From assembly GCA_965222655.1 (NCBI GenBank), contig CBDCUP010000018.1:558001-622000 (forward strand): a stretch of DNA of 64,000 nt, read 5' to 3'. The notes under the pieces are model-generated. The model made no database searches. It was not told the DNA's origin and saw only the letters and a program-made list of their open reading frames with translations. Shown in pieces: positions 1 to 8,751 of this stretch (its first letter is position 1; the number at the start of each line of letters is the position of its first letter). Both the position numbers and the translations under genes were made by a program. This DNA comes from CAUZIZ01 sp965222655. Its GTDB lineage: Bacteria > Acidobacteriota > UBA6911 > RPQK01 > JAJDTT01.

Positions 1-936
1 CGCGCCGTACTCGGCTGGCGCCGCTTTATAGTCAACTTCGTTCCCGGTCCAATTGTGCCCGGTGACGGCCCTGGTAGGCATGTTCACGGTACGGCCATGT
101 AACTGGTGGGGCCCAGTATCCGTTACCGTCTTCCCAGAAATGCCGACCGAGAAATCCCAAGCAGCGAGCAGCCCGCTCACATCACCGGGCGCTCGGCCAC
201 CTTTGAGAAGCTCGATTTCGCTGGGGTCGAGGGCTCGCCCGAAAAGGCAGGGACGGTCGATCTTACCGTTGAAGTGCCCCGCTACCTGGCTCGGCGAGCC
301 ATCCGCCTGTTTCCAGTGGGCCGCCATAAGCAGGGAGGCTGAGCCTGTGTCCACCTCGCGCTGCTCGACAGCATCCCCAACCACCGATTCAGATTCATCC
401 AGCGGCCACTGGGTCAGCGGTTCCTGATACAGCTCCACTCTTCCCTTCCCTGCCTCATACGTGGCCGCCACGAAGTACCACTGTGACGGTGTCAGCGCCT
501 TACCCGATTGAACTTTCTCGACTCGACCTTGCCCATCGCCGATCCATAGCCCCAAGCCACGATCCCCGTCGATGAAAAGGCCATAACCTGCTTGTTCGGA
601 GTCGGACCACTGGGTCAGGATCCCCTGGACACCGTCATTTGGCGTCGTGGGACAGACCCACGCCTGAAGTGTGAACCCCTGTGTGTAGTCGAGTGCCGAA
701 GCATCCGCTACAACGACAAAAGATCCACGGTGGAGTTCCTGGAGGCGGCCCGGGTATTCCCCGCTTACCGGCGTGGCTATGGCCTTCTGCTTTACGCCAG
801 GACCTTTGGGATTGGGATCACCGTGAGTCAGGCGTACGATCTCGGCTCGGTAGGTGGACGATTTGCTGCTGACCATGAAACGGATGCTCTGCCCTTGCTG
901 GACGCTCAGCCGGTCGCTGTAGCCGACAATCTTCAT
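1..936 (-). CDS. N,N-dimethylformamidase large-subunit-like protein, N-terminal part (runs off the left edge)
   Basis: The frame is open for 312 codons from an ATG at 934-936 to the window edge, so the C-terminal part lies outside. A GGAGA five bases upstream supports the start. The protein opens MKIVGYSDRLSV, then has a short beta-rich domain with RAEIVRLTHGDPNPKGPG at about residues 30-47. A LamG/concanavalin-like region follows at about residues 85-240 (FTLQAWV, WYFVAATY, FNGKIDRP). The NMPTRAVTGHNW block lies near the window edge. This order matches the dimethylformamidase beta/large-subunit family, iron-dependent amide hydrolases whose catalytic domain lies further C-terminal. The true substrate in this lineage is unknown. 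The gene is divergent from the reductoisomerase-like gene. Confidence 0.8.
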   Translation of the reverse strand, partial: MKIVGYSDRLSVQQGQSIRFMVSSKSSTYRAEIVRLTHGDPNPKGPGVKQKAIATPVSGEYPGRLQELHRGSFVVVADASALDYTQGFTLQAWVCPTTPNDGVQGILTQWSDSEQAGYGLFIDGDRGLGLWIGDGQGRVEKVQSGKALTPSQWYFVAATYEAGKGRVELYQEPLTQWPLDESESVVGDAVEQREVDTGSASLLMAAHWKQADGSPSQVAGHFNGKIDRPCLFGRALDPSEIELLKGGRAPGDVSGLLAAWDFSVGISGKTVTDTGPHQLHGRTVNMPTRAVTGHNWTGNEVDYKAAPAEYGA

Positions 937-1099
937 TGCAGTCTCCCCCCCTTCCCTGAGCATCCATCAATTGACAACCGGAACGCTCGGGCGTTAAATG
1001 TGCGATGCCTGGGAAACGAGTTTGTGATTGGCCACGGCTCGTCAGGGTTTCGTCCCATTTTTTTTAGAATTAGAATTTAGAATTAGAAAGGGTAACACA
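937..1099. promoter_or_regulatory. Divergent intergenic region
   Basis: This 163-bp gap separates two divergently transcribed genes and must hold both promoters. An AT-rich run with repeated AGAATT units lies at 1069-1089, just before the AAAGGG ribosome site of the rightward gene. No specific operator could be assigned. Confidence 0.35.
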
Positions 1100-2116
1100 A
1101 TGGCAGAAGCGAAAAGCAAGCTGAAAAGAGATCGTCTTTACACGGAAGACGACGCCGATCTGGGCTTGATAAAGGATCGACGAATCACAGTGCTTGGCTA
1201 CGGCAGTCAAGGCCACGCCCAGGCCCAAAACATGAGAGACCAAGGCCTGGATGTGATCATTGGTAATGTGGAAGACCGCTTCGCCGAACAGGCGCGCGGC
1301 GACGGTTTCGAGGTCGTTTCTATTGAGGAAGCAGTCAAGCGGAGCGAAGTGATCCTGATGCTGATTCCCGACGAGGTCCAGCCCCAGGTCTATTCCGCCG
1401 AGATCGGACCGAACCTGACAAAGGATCATCTGCTGGTTTTCGCCAGCGGATATGCGGTGCATTTCGGCCTGATCAAACCGCCCGACTTCCTGGATGTCAT
1501 TCTCTCTGTTCCGACGTGTGTCGGTGCGATTGTTCGCGAGCGATATGCGCGGGGCCAGGGAATGTTTGGGCATTTCGGGGTCCACCAGGACGTTTCCGGC
1601 AAGGCACACGAGTTGGCTCTGGCCGTGTCGATGGGTATCGGAATCCTCCGCTTTGGCGCCACCAAGACCACGTTTGGTGATGAGGTTGCGATTAATCTCT
1701 TCGCCGAAGCCGCCGGCCTGAGCGGAATGGTCAAATACCTACTGATGGCCTTCGAAGTTCTGATTGAAGCCGGCTTTTCGGCAGAGAAGGCGTATGGCGA
1801 GACCTTCTACGAGATTCAATTCGTTACGGAGTCGATGTGTCGTATGTCCTTCAGCGACGCGGTTGCCTTCGGCTCCCCTACGGCCACCTACATGGCACTG
1901 ACCAAGACCGGTGATGTAGTCACCGAAGATATCCGGGAGCGGATGCACAAGATGCTCAAGCGCATCCAAGCGGGTGAGCTGGTACGTGATTGGAATCTGG
2001 AGCAACTCGCTGGAAGCCCCGTCCTGAATCAGTGCCGCCGGGAAATCATGGAACACCCGATCAGTGAGGTGGAAAAGCTCTTTCTGGAGAGGAAGGAAGC
2101 TTCAGGCGGAGTCTGA
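1100..2116 (+). CDS. Ketol-acid reductoisomerase-like protein with altered catalytic residues
   Basis: 338 residues, the usual class I KARI length. The start is the ATG at 1100, after AAAGGG. The Rossmann motif GYGSQGHA is at residues 33-40. The KARI fold then continues through both domains, including E203, E234, E238 and S252, which match retained metal and substrate positions. Three positions normally invariant in KARI are changed by my alignment from memory. The AHGF histidine is S116 (ASGY), the PKGPG lysine is T139 (PTCVG), and the first metal aspartate of TDLFGEQ is N199 (INLFAE). The protein is therefore probably not the housekeeping IlvC of branched-chain amino acid synthesis. It may reduce another substrate or only bind a nucleotide. 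No ilv genes are adjacent. Confidence 0.75.
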   Translation: MAEAKSKLKRDRLYTEDDADLGLIKDRRITVLGYGSQGHAQAQNMRDQGLDVIIGNVEDRFAEQARGDGFEVVSIEEAVKRSEVILMLIPDEVQPQVYSAEIGPNLTKDHLLVFASGYAVHFGLIKPPDFLDVILSVPTCVGAIVRERYARGQGMFGHFGVHQDVSGKAHELALAVSMGIGILRFGATKTTFGDEVAINLFAEAAGLSGMVKYLLMAFEVLIEAGFSAEKAYGETFYEIQFVTESMCRMSFSDAVAFGSPTATYMALTKTGDVVTEDIRERMHKMLKRIQAGELVRDWNLEQLAGSPVLNQCRREIMEHPISEVEKLFLERKEASGGV

Positions 2117-2179
2117 GGGCTCGCGCCAGCCGCGCTGGATAGTGGGTTTGCCGGGCCTACCTCTGGGTTGGGAGGAGTA

Positions 2180-2236
2180 GTAGGATGGGCACTCTTGCCC
2201 GTCGAGAACACAGACGGGCAAGAGTGCTCATCCTAC
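2180..2236. repeat. REP-like palindrome, copy 1 (hairpin, possible bidirectional terminator)
   Basis: Two 24-base arms (2180-2203 and 2213-2236) pair with one mismatch around a 9-base loop. The core is ACTCTTGCCCGT. It lies between two convergent genes, so it could terminate both. A sister copy lies at 28046-28102, so this is a dispersed element rather than a one-off terminator. Confidence 0.75.
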
Positions 2237-2256
2237 GCCGGTCATGAAGTTTCAGC

Positions 2257-3330
2257 TTAGGAAGAACCGCCCCAGGCATCGGCGAGATGACTGCTCCAGC
2301 CCAAGATGAACATTCCGACAACCAGAACTAGGATGGCAAAGGCCATGACGGTTCTGGGTTTTCTTCCGCTGCCCGCCCACTCACCGCTGATGGCACCCCA
2401 CAGATTGGCACTGAGGATTCCCATTGACGCCAGGATCGGAAAGCCGATCACTTCACCCAGGTTTCCGATTTTCCAGGTCCCAATTCCGTAGAGAAGCAGA
2501 CCCATCGGTCCCAACAGACCCATGATCAGGCCGATGACGTAGTCGAAGGAGGGACGAGCCATCAGCCCCCAGCTCTTCTGTTTCGTGATTACGTAGGCAC
2601 AATAGGCTACGTTGACCAGGGAACCGGCGCTCATCCCAATCGCCCAGATGACATTGAGGGCAAGAAAGGGGAGGGTTCCTCGACTCTGGGCTATCTCGGC
2701 GATGGGAGCCCCATACGCGAAACTCAGGTTGATCATGGGATTGAGAAGTCCCGACAGAATGGCGGCAATCACTCCGTGCTTGACGCGAATATCAAGCTTC
2801 CACTGCTTGACCTCTCCATCTGCACTGCTCGGGCTGTCCTCGGAAAGCTGCTCCTTCAGGTGTCCGGCCCAGGAGCAAAAGAGCACTCCCACAACTGCTA
2901 CCAGGACCCCACCCATGATGATCTTACCCTGCAGCGAAAAGAGCTCCTCTGGATGAAGCAACACCAGGGGAGAAAGGGCTCCAATCGCTGACCCGAGCCC
3001 GACCGCGATGGCGTAGCTGAGGGCCATACCCGCCATCTTCAAAGAGAGTCCGAAGAAAACTGCACCGAAGCCAAAGGCAAAACCGAAGATGAATACCAGG
3101 AATATATCGATCCCGGATGCTTCCTGGAGCACTCCGATGAAATCATTCACCGTAAAGTAGCTCAGAATCCATGGGATCATGCCGAAGGAGATCAGGGAGT
3201 ACACCATCCAAAGATGTTCCCACTTCCAGACCTTGATCCACTTCAGCGCGAGGCCAAGACCACCGTCAATGAAAGCCCCCAGGGAGATCAGGGCGATGCC
3301 GATAACGATATGAGCAGAATCACCGAACAT
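2257..3330 (-). CDS. RhaT-family (L-rhamnose/H+ symporter-like) membrane transporter
   Basis: 357 residues with about ten hydrophobic segments, close to the 344 residues of RhaT in the drug/metabolite transporter superfamily. The N-terminal block (FIDGGLGLALKW, KWEHLWMVYSLISFG, IPW) and the repeated GIG/GLG helices fit RhaT. A hydrophilic loop lies near residues 165-180. The substrate could be rhamnose or another deoxysugar. An IS1380-type element begins only 8 bp upstream of the start codon. The native ribosome site and promoter are now on the far side of that element near 5402-5440. Expression would need IS-derived signals. Confidence 0.75.
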   Translation of the reverse strand: MFGDSAHIVIGIALISLGAFIDGGLGLALKWIKVWKWEHLWMVYSLISFGMIPWILSYFTVNDFIGVLQEASGIDIFLVFIFGFAFGFGAVFFGLSLKMAGMALSYAIAVGLGSAIGALSPLVLLHPEELFSLQGKIIMGGVLVAVVGVLFCSWAGHLKEQLSEDSPSSADGEVKQWKLDIRVKHGVIAAILSGLLNPMINLSFAYGAPIAEIAQSRGTLPFLALNVIWAIGMSAGSLVNVAYCAYVITKQKSWGLMARPSFDYVIGLIMGLLGPMGLLLYGIGTWKIGNLGEVIGFPILASMGILSANLWGAISGEWAGSGRKPRTVMAFAILVLVVGMFILGWSSHLADAWGGSS

Positions 3331-3539
3331 TTCTAGTACCTAAATTGAGCGATTCTACTCATTTTAGCGAAAATGAAGGTCGCACAGATGCGAGTTCCGA
3401 CGGCAGAGGGTTCCGGGTGAGTTCAGAAGGGTGGAGGGTGGCGATTTTCCCTCGCGAAAGGGAGCAGCGACCCTGAGCCGAGGCGATAGCGGGCACACGG
3501 GGGCCCTGAGGCTGGAAGGAGGCTTTGGTTTTTTGAGAT

Positions 3540-5323
3540 TTAGACCCAGGCGAAAGGCGGCGGGTGGGCGCTCTTGCGCCAGAGCCGGTCGATTTGAAGC
3601 TGCTTCCAGGTGGCGGCCGTTACTTTCAGCAGGATCTGGCCGGCATGGCGGACGATTTTCCCCGCCACGTCGATGATCCGCCGACGTAAGGTCGTGGGGT
3701 AGCAGTTGAGCGGCACCACCGGCTGGCACACATCTTCCTTGAAACACTCGTAAAGGAAAAAGGCCACCAGCAACGTGTAGTAATAGGCCGCGTTGGCAGC
3801 AAAGCGTTTAAACGGAAGAGTCTGTGAGGTAAAGTCCTTCAGGGCTCGATGCACTAACTCATCGGCTCCCCGTCCCTGATAGCCTTGCAGGATCGCCTCG
3901 GCTTGAAGCCAACGCTCGAGCCCCGCTTGCTGGAGCTGCTCGTCCACGGCGGAGCCGCAACCGAGATTGGTGTACAGGATCTGATCGGGACGGGCAAAGG
4001 CCAAAAGGCGCTGCTGATCCTCATAAGCCGGTCGGCAGAACAGGGCCCGGCGGAACTTCTCCCAGCTACCCCGCCGGTTTCCCAGTTCCACATAGTGCCA
4101 CTCCTGATCGCCGTTGCGAGAGACTCCCCAGGCCGTTTCCTCCAGCTGCAAGATGTACTGTTGCACATCGCCATAGAGCTTGCCGGCGACGATGTAGCCG
4201 ACCTGGAGTTCTTCCAAGACCTTCAGCAGCTTCTGATCGAAAAAGCCGCTGTCCAGGCGCACGATGATGGGTACCTCGGAGCGGTACTTTCGGCGAATCT
4301 TCCGGATCAGATGACTCAGGGTCTTCGGGGCCGTGTCGGCGTGGTTGGAGTGCTTGTCTCCGGTTCATCCGGTAAATGGGGAGGTGCCGCCAGTCAAAGG
4401 CAGGCCGCGGAAACTGCCGCACTATGCAAACCGTGGAAAAACAAGTAGTTCTGGAGGAGAACTGGCAAGTGCTCGCAGTTGTTTTTCCACCGTTCGCACA
4501 GCGCTTGGAAAACTCCGTATCACGGGCTTGCTGGCCCAGTTCGATATCGCTCGGAGTTTTCCACAGTTCCCACGGCCCCTGCTACTGCAGCCGACTATAT
4601 TGACAAGCGAACGGGGAACCAGATTTGGGATCCGGAAAGCGCCGAACCACGTTCCACCTCCCCATTTACCGGATGACCCTTGTCTCCTCCCCGAAAGACG
4701 GCATCGATGAGCAAGCGGCCCCAGGTGACCTGAAGCGGCTGAAACCCTTTGACTCGTTTGTAGGTCGGCGCCACGCCGTGGCGCTGGGGGGCCTCGTCGT
4801 TGTCCATCACCATGGTATCCATCCCCAGCAGAATCAGGGGCGGCTGTTGCAATCGCAGCCGCCACAGGAACAGCTGCTGCAGGAGTCGGCGAAAGAGCCA
4901 GATGCGCCACATGGAAAAGCGGCCGAAAAAGCGCTTGACCGCGTGAGAGGACAGCAAGGCCTCGGGCTTCGTCTCGATCGCTGCTCCATAGCCCGGATCC
5001 TCCTTCAAGGCTTCGAAGGACACCAAATGGCGACTCGATCCGTCTAGGAAGAAGCACCACAGCTGTTTGAAGATCTCCGTCACCGGCTGTCCTTTGCGGC
5101 TTTTGCGCAAGGAGCCAAACAGCCGATCCAGATCAGGGTCCAGACCCAAGCTCCGCACATAGCGGACAAACAGGCTCAGCCCGGCGCGTCCGGTCAAGGT
5201 CTCCGAGGTGGGTTGCACGTCGTCTATCCTTCGGGAAACAGACGCCTCAGAATGACGGGGAAGGGTGCTATAGTGGCTCACAGTTGTTTTACCTTCTGGG
5301 TTAGGAGCTTTTCGGTAGCCCAT
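3540..5323 (-). pseudogene. IS1380-family DDE transposase split by MITE copy 1
   Basis: The N-terminal half (5323 down to the MITE) contains the first acidic motif MDTMVMDNDEA. The C-terminal half (below 4362) contains the second, VRLDSGFFD, and the family-typical C-terminal helices (YYYTLLVAFFLYECF). Deleting the MITE plus one 8-bp duplication leaves 1458 bases, exactly 486 codons, in frame. The transposase was therefore intact when the MITE entered. As it stands both halves are separate open frames and the IS should be immobile by itself. Confidence 0.88.
4362..4679 (+). mobile_element. MITE copy 1 (318 bp, 25-bp TIRs, 8-bp target duplication)
   Basis: The ends GGTTCATCCGGTAAATGGGG and its complement bound a 318-bp non-coding element flanked by the duplicated target TTGTCTCC (4354-4361, 4680-4687). 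Two internal stem-loops are visible. GTGGAAAAACAA pairs with 4479-4490, and TGGAAAACTCCG at 4506-4517 pairs with 4552-4563. Sister copies at 40014-40330 and 53052-53368 have the same architecture and their own perfect 8-bp duplications. It encodes no transposase, so it must be moved in trans. Confidence 0.92.
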
Positions 5324-5582
5324 CTACCGCTAACTCCTAGCCCAGCAACATCTTAACTCAAAGATGTGACATCCCTAGGCCCATCAATCGCTCAATTTAG
5401 GTAGTACCCACTTTCAATTTCAGCGAAGATAAGGAGTTCCCGGACCTCGAAAATCGACAGCGAGCCGAGAGTCCAGTAGTGTATATCGTATTCCAGCTGA
5501 GAAAACGAGCAGAAAACCAACTCGGCGAGAGCAGGGTCGCCAGACAACAAGTGCATACAACGCCAGCACGATCTGTATACTG

Positions 5583-6941
5583 GTGACCTTGAAAAACCGA
5601 ACCGTCACACCTAGGGGATCGTCAGTTCAGTTGAGGAACAAGCTTTCACGACGGGAACTGCTCACGAGTGGGGCACTATCCGCGGGAGCCCTGGCTGCTC
5701 TTCCTTTCTCGGGCGGCTGCCGACCCGCCGATGGGCCGGGCACTGGCGAAGAAGATCTCACCCTCCGGACCTGGAGCCCGGATACACGGGACGCCGCGCT
5801 GGCCTCAGAGAGGTGGTGGCATGATGCCTTCATGCGCGCCAATCCTCAACTTCGAGTCAAGCAGCTGACGGTGCCCTATGACGAGGACACGGTCAAGCTG
5901 AAGGCCGCTCATCGAGCCGGCAGTAGTGTGCCGGATATCATCTGGACCTACAATCAGTTCCTATACGCCTATGGCCTCGAGGGCCTCGTCCGGCCTATCA
6001 ACGATCTACTAGCGGAGATTGGCCTGAATCGCTATCCGCAGCAGGTGTTGGATGGGATTCGCGTGGATGACACCTACTACTCGGTCCCATTTGTGGGCTT
6101 TCCCTTTTTCATCTATTGCCGAAAGGATCTGTACTCAGCCAAGGGACTTCGTCAGCCGGAAACACATGAGGAGCTATTGGAGAACATTGCGGCCCTCCAC
6201 GATCCTCCTGACCGGTACGGTTATCTACTGACCAATCAATTCATCTCCGACACTTTCAATCTGAAGACGGCGATGTGGACCCACGGAGCCTACTTCTTCG
6301 ATGCCGAGGACAACCTGGCACTGGACCGTCCCGAGACACTCCAGGCCTGGGCTTTCTACAAGGAGCTCGGGAAGTACTCCCCGCCCGGCTCCATGTCTCA
6401 AGGTGACTTGGAAAGCCGCGAGCTCATGCTCGACGGCAGGGTCGCCCATATGTTCACGACTACGAGCTTCTCCGCCGATTTCGGCCCTGAGGACTTCGCC
6501 CGCCAAGGAGCGTTTCTTTACCCGAGCAAGCCGGGTGCAAAGGGGGCATCGCTCGACTTCAATGCACTCGCCCTGCCGGCCAGGTCGAAGCAGCCCGAAC
6601 TTGCAAAGGACATGATCGGCTTCCTGCTCGAGCCTGCGAACTTCGAAGAATTTCTGATCCGTACCGTGGTCGGTTGGGTTCCGATGCTGGAAGACGCCTG
6701 GACCGACCGCTATCTGAATCACACCCGAATTGCCCCAGTGAGAGAGTACCTGGAGATCGGCCAGGTGTCCCAAAAGACTGGAGTCATTTCCACTGGATAC
6801 TTTGGACCGTCTCCGCTCTCTCAGATCCTGGTGGCCACCGACATCGAAAAACAGATTGGGGACCGTTTGGTGGTCTTCGATCAGAGCCCCGAAGAAGTGC
6901 TGGAATGGGCCAACTCGGTGCTGCAGAAAGCCCTCTCATAA
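5583..6941 (+). CDS. ABC sugar importer, extracellular solute-binding lipoprotein
   Basis: 452 residues from a GTG start. The N-terminus carries a twin-arginine-like SRRELL, a hydrophobic stretch and a lipobox-like FSGGC near residue 46, so a lipid-anchored periplasmic protein is likely. The rest follows the family 1 sugar-binding proteins: PDIIWTYNQFLYAYG, then DDTYYSVPFVGFPFFIYCRKDL, then repeated helix-strand units to the C-terminus. It is followed within 10 bases by the first of two permeases and then an ATPase, so the operon is a complete CUT1-type importer. The bound sugar is unknown. The first codons of the operon lie about 180 bp right of the IS1380 end. Confidence 0.85.
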   Translation: MTLKNRTVTPRGSSVQLRNKLSRRELLTSGALSAGALAALPFSGGCRPADGPGTGEEDLTLRTWSPDTRDAALASERWWHDAFMRANPQLRVKQLTVPYDEDTVKLKAAHRAGSSVPDIIWTYNQFLYAYGLEGLVRPINDLLAEIGLNRYPQQVLDGIRVDDTYYSVPFVGFPFFIYCRKDLYSAKGLRQPETHEELLENIAALHDPPDRYGYLLTNQFISDTFNLKTAMWTHGAYFFDAEDNLALDRPETLQAWAFYKELGKYSPPGSMSQGDLESRELMLDGRVAHMFTTTSFSADFGPEDFARQGAFLYPSKPGAKGASLDFNALALPARSKQPELAKDMIGFLLEPANFEEFLIRTVVGWVPMLEDAWTDRYLNHTRIAPVREYLEIGQVSQKTGVISTGYFGPSPLSQILVATDIEKQIGDRLVVFDQSPEEVLEWANSVLQKALS

Positions 6942-6949
6942 ACCGGTCG

Positions 6950-7834
6950 ATGCGTGCCTCAGACTTGAAACACAGCGTGTACGTGCAGATTGCGGGGGTA
7001 GCCTTGACCGCACCTGCCATCCTGCTCCTATCGCTGGTTGTCGTCCTGCCCTTCGTCACCGCAGTCTGGTGGAGCTTCGCGCCGGAACCGGACTCGGGCT
7101 TCACTCTGGCTGGCTATCGTTGGCTCTTCGATCCCTCATTCTTCGAGGCCTTCAAGAACAGCCTCTACATCGGCGTGGGATCGGTGGTACTGGAACTGCT
7201 GGTCGCCATCCCGGCAGCGATCCTTCTCAACCAGTCCATCCCCGGCCGCGGCTTTTGTCGGGCGGCGTTGATGCTGCCCTGGGCTGTTCCCACCATCGCG
7301 GTCGCCGCATCTTTTCTGTGGCTGGCCAATACCAACTATGGGTTGTTCAACCAGTTGGGCCTCGCGCTGGGCGTCCTGCAGGCTCCGATAGCGTTTCTAG
7401 GGTCTCCCGCATTAGCATTGCCCAGCGTGACTGCGGCACATGCATGGAAAGGATTCCCGCTGGTTTTTGTCATCATCCTGTCCGCCCTTCAATCACTTCC
7501 TCCCGAACTGTTAGAAGCAGCCAGGGTAGACGGGGCGGGCAAGAGGTCTCAGTTCACGCATGTGGTTTTGCCTCATTTGAAACCGTCGATTGGCCTGGCA
7601 GGAGTGCTGTCGGGTATCTACAACTTCTCCCTCTTCGACATCACCTTCCTCCTTACCGGCGGTGGACCCGCCGGAGTGACTACCACGCTGCCGCTGCTGC
7701 TCTACTACCAAGAGTTCAAAGCGCTCGACACGGGTCGGGCAGCGGTGGTGGGAATCTCGATCTTTCTAGCCGGCTTGATGGCACTGATGGCGCTTCAGTG
7801 GAGCCCCTGGGACAGAAAGGCGGGCAGAGCGTAA
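6950..7834 (+). CDS. ABC sugar importer permease (MalF/UgpA-like)
   Basis: 294 residues from the ATG at 6950, nine bases after the binding-protein stop. Six hydrophobic segments are visible. The cytoplasmic EAA loop, which docks on the ATPase, reads LPPELLEAARVDGAGKRSQF at about residues 185-204. The motif GGGPAGVTTTLPLLLY near the C-terminal third is typical of MalF-type subunits. The stop codon overlaps the start of the next permease by one base (TAATG), indicating translational coupling. Confidence 0.88.
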   Translation: MRASDLKHSVYVQIAGVALTAPAILLLSLVVVLPFVTAVWWSFAPEPDSGFTLAGYRWLFDPSFFEAFKNSLYIGVGSVVLELLVAIPAAILLNQSIPGRGFCRAALMLPWAVPTIAVAASFLWLANTNYGLFNQLGLALGVLQAPIAFLGSPALALPSVTAAHAWKGFPLVFVIILSALQSLPPELLEAARVDGAGKRSQFTHVVLPHLKPSIGLAGVLSGIYNFSLFDITFLLTGGGPAGVTTTLPLLLYYQEFKALDTGRAAVVGISIFLAGLMALMALQWSPWDRKAGRA

Positions 7835-8736
7835 TGGCCACGGGATCTCAGCCGCGGCTCAACTCCGGCACTGGAGGCATCGCCGCCACTACTTCGCCTC
7901 TTGGGCGCTTGCAATCGGGTTTCCTGGGCATTCTTGCGCTGGTCATCACTCTAGTGGTTCTCTTCCCCTTCCTCTGGATCGTGCTTTCCTCGTTCCGAGA
8001 CCCGCAGAATTTCCTGTCGCTAGATCTGGGCGACGCCCTCCCCAGGCGCTTCGATCTCTCCAGTTATCGACTGGCCCTGGGTCGCACGGATTTGTTTCGC
8101 TGGGTCGGGAACAGCCTCCTGGTGGCAGCGTCGACCACAGTGCTGTCGCTCCTGGTTTCAGCTCCAGCGGCCTTCGCTCTGAGTCGTCTCGATTTTCGGG
8201 GCAAGGCTACCTTGCAATGGTTCAACATGACCAGCTATGCCGTGCCTTCGATCATCATCGTGGTGCCGCTCTTCTTGATCCTGGTGAGGCTGGGACTGAA
8301 TAACTCCTATGCCGGTCTGATCCTGGTCCATGCCACCTTTACCATCCCCTTCTCGACCTGGGTCTTACGAGACTTCTACCGGTCGATTCCCCCTGATCTG
8401 GAGGAGGCAGGTTACGTCGACGGAGCCGGTTTGCTGCGGGTCCTCCGATATATCATCCTCCCCCTGTCGGTCCCCGGGTTACTGGCCGCGGGTGCGTACG
8501 CTTTCATCCTCTCCTGGAATGATTTCCTGTTCGCTCTCGTAATCATGGATAGCGTCGAGGCGTATACTGCTCCCGTGGGGGTGCATGCCTACTTCACGGG
8601 TCGATACCTGGGTGAGTCGACCTGGGCACAACTAATGGCTGCAGGCTCGATCGTGAGTCTTCCCAGTGTCCTCCTCTTTGGATTTTTCCAGCGCTACCTG
8701 GTGTCCGGCTTCTTGAGGTCAGGAGTAAAGGGTTGA
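7834..8736 (+). CDS. ABC sugar importer permease (MalG/UgpE-like)
   Basis: 300 residues from the ATG at 7834, which overlaps the previous stop. Six membrane segments begin with LVVLFPFLWIVLSSF. The EAA loop is IPPDLEEAGYVDGAGLLRVL, and the downstream SWNDFLFALV is characteristic of MalG-type subunits. It pairs with the preceding permease to form the membrane channel. The gene is followed after 15 bases by the ATPase. Confidence 0.88.
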   Translation: MATGSQPRLNSGTGGIAATTSPLGRLQSGFLGILALVITLVVLFPFLWIVLSSFRDPQNFLSLDLGDALPRRFDLSSYRLALGRTDLFRWVGNSLLVAASTTVLSLLVSAPAAFALSRLDFRGKATLQWFNMTSYAVPSIIIVVPLFLILVRLGLNNSYAGLILVHATFTIPFSTWVLRDFYRSIPPDLEEAGYVDGAGLLRVLRYIILPLSVPGLLAAGAYAFILSWNDFLFALVIMDSVEAYTAPVGVHAYFTGRYLGESTWAQLMAAGSIVSLPSVLLFGFFQRYLVSGFLRSGVKG

Positions 8737-8751
8737 ACGAGAGGTGGCCCC

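Larger units (their letters stand above)
3339..5401. mobile_element. IS1380-family insertion sequence, interrupted by a MITE
   Basis: The ends are 16-bp perfect inverted repeats starting CCTAAATTGAGCG (3339-3354 and 5386-5401). The 5-bp target TAGTA is duplicated on both sides (3334-3338 and 5402-5406). Without the 318-bp MITE and its 8-bp duplication, the element is about 1.74 kb, typical of IS1380. Ends beginning CC and 4-5 bp duplications also fit that family. The intact duplication shows the IS has not recombined since insertion. Confidence 0.9.

Noticed and set aside
53..1080. Three short plus-strand frames at the left edge
   Set aside because: They are antisense to the dimethylformamidase-like gene, whose minus frame is open throughout and matches the family.
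1100..2116. Calling this gene a housekeeping ilvC
   Set aside because: Catalytic histidine, lysine and metal aspartate positions are changed, and no ilvBN or leu genes are adjacent.
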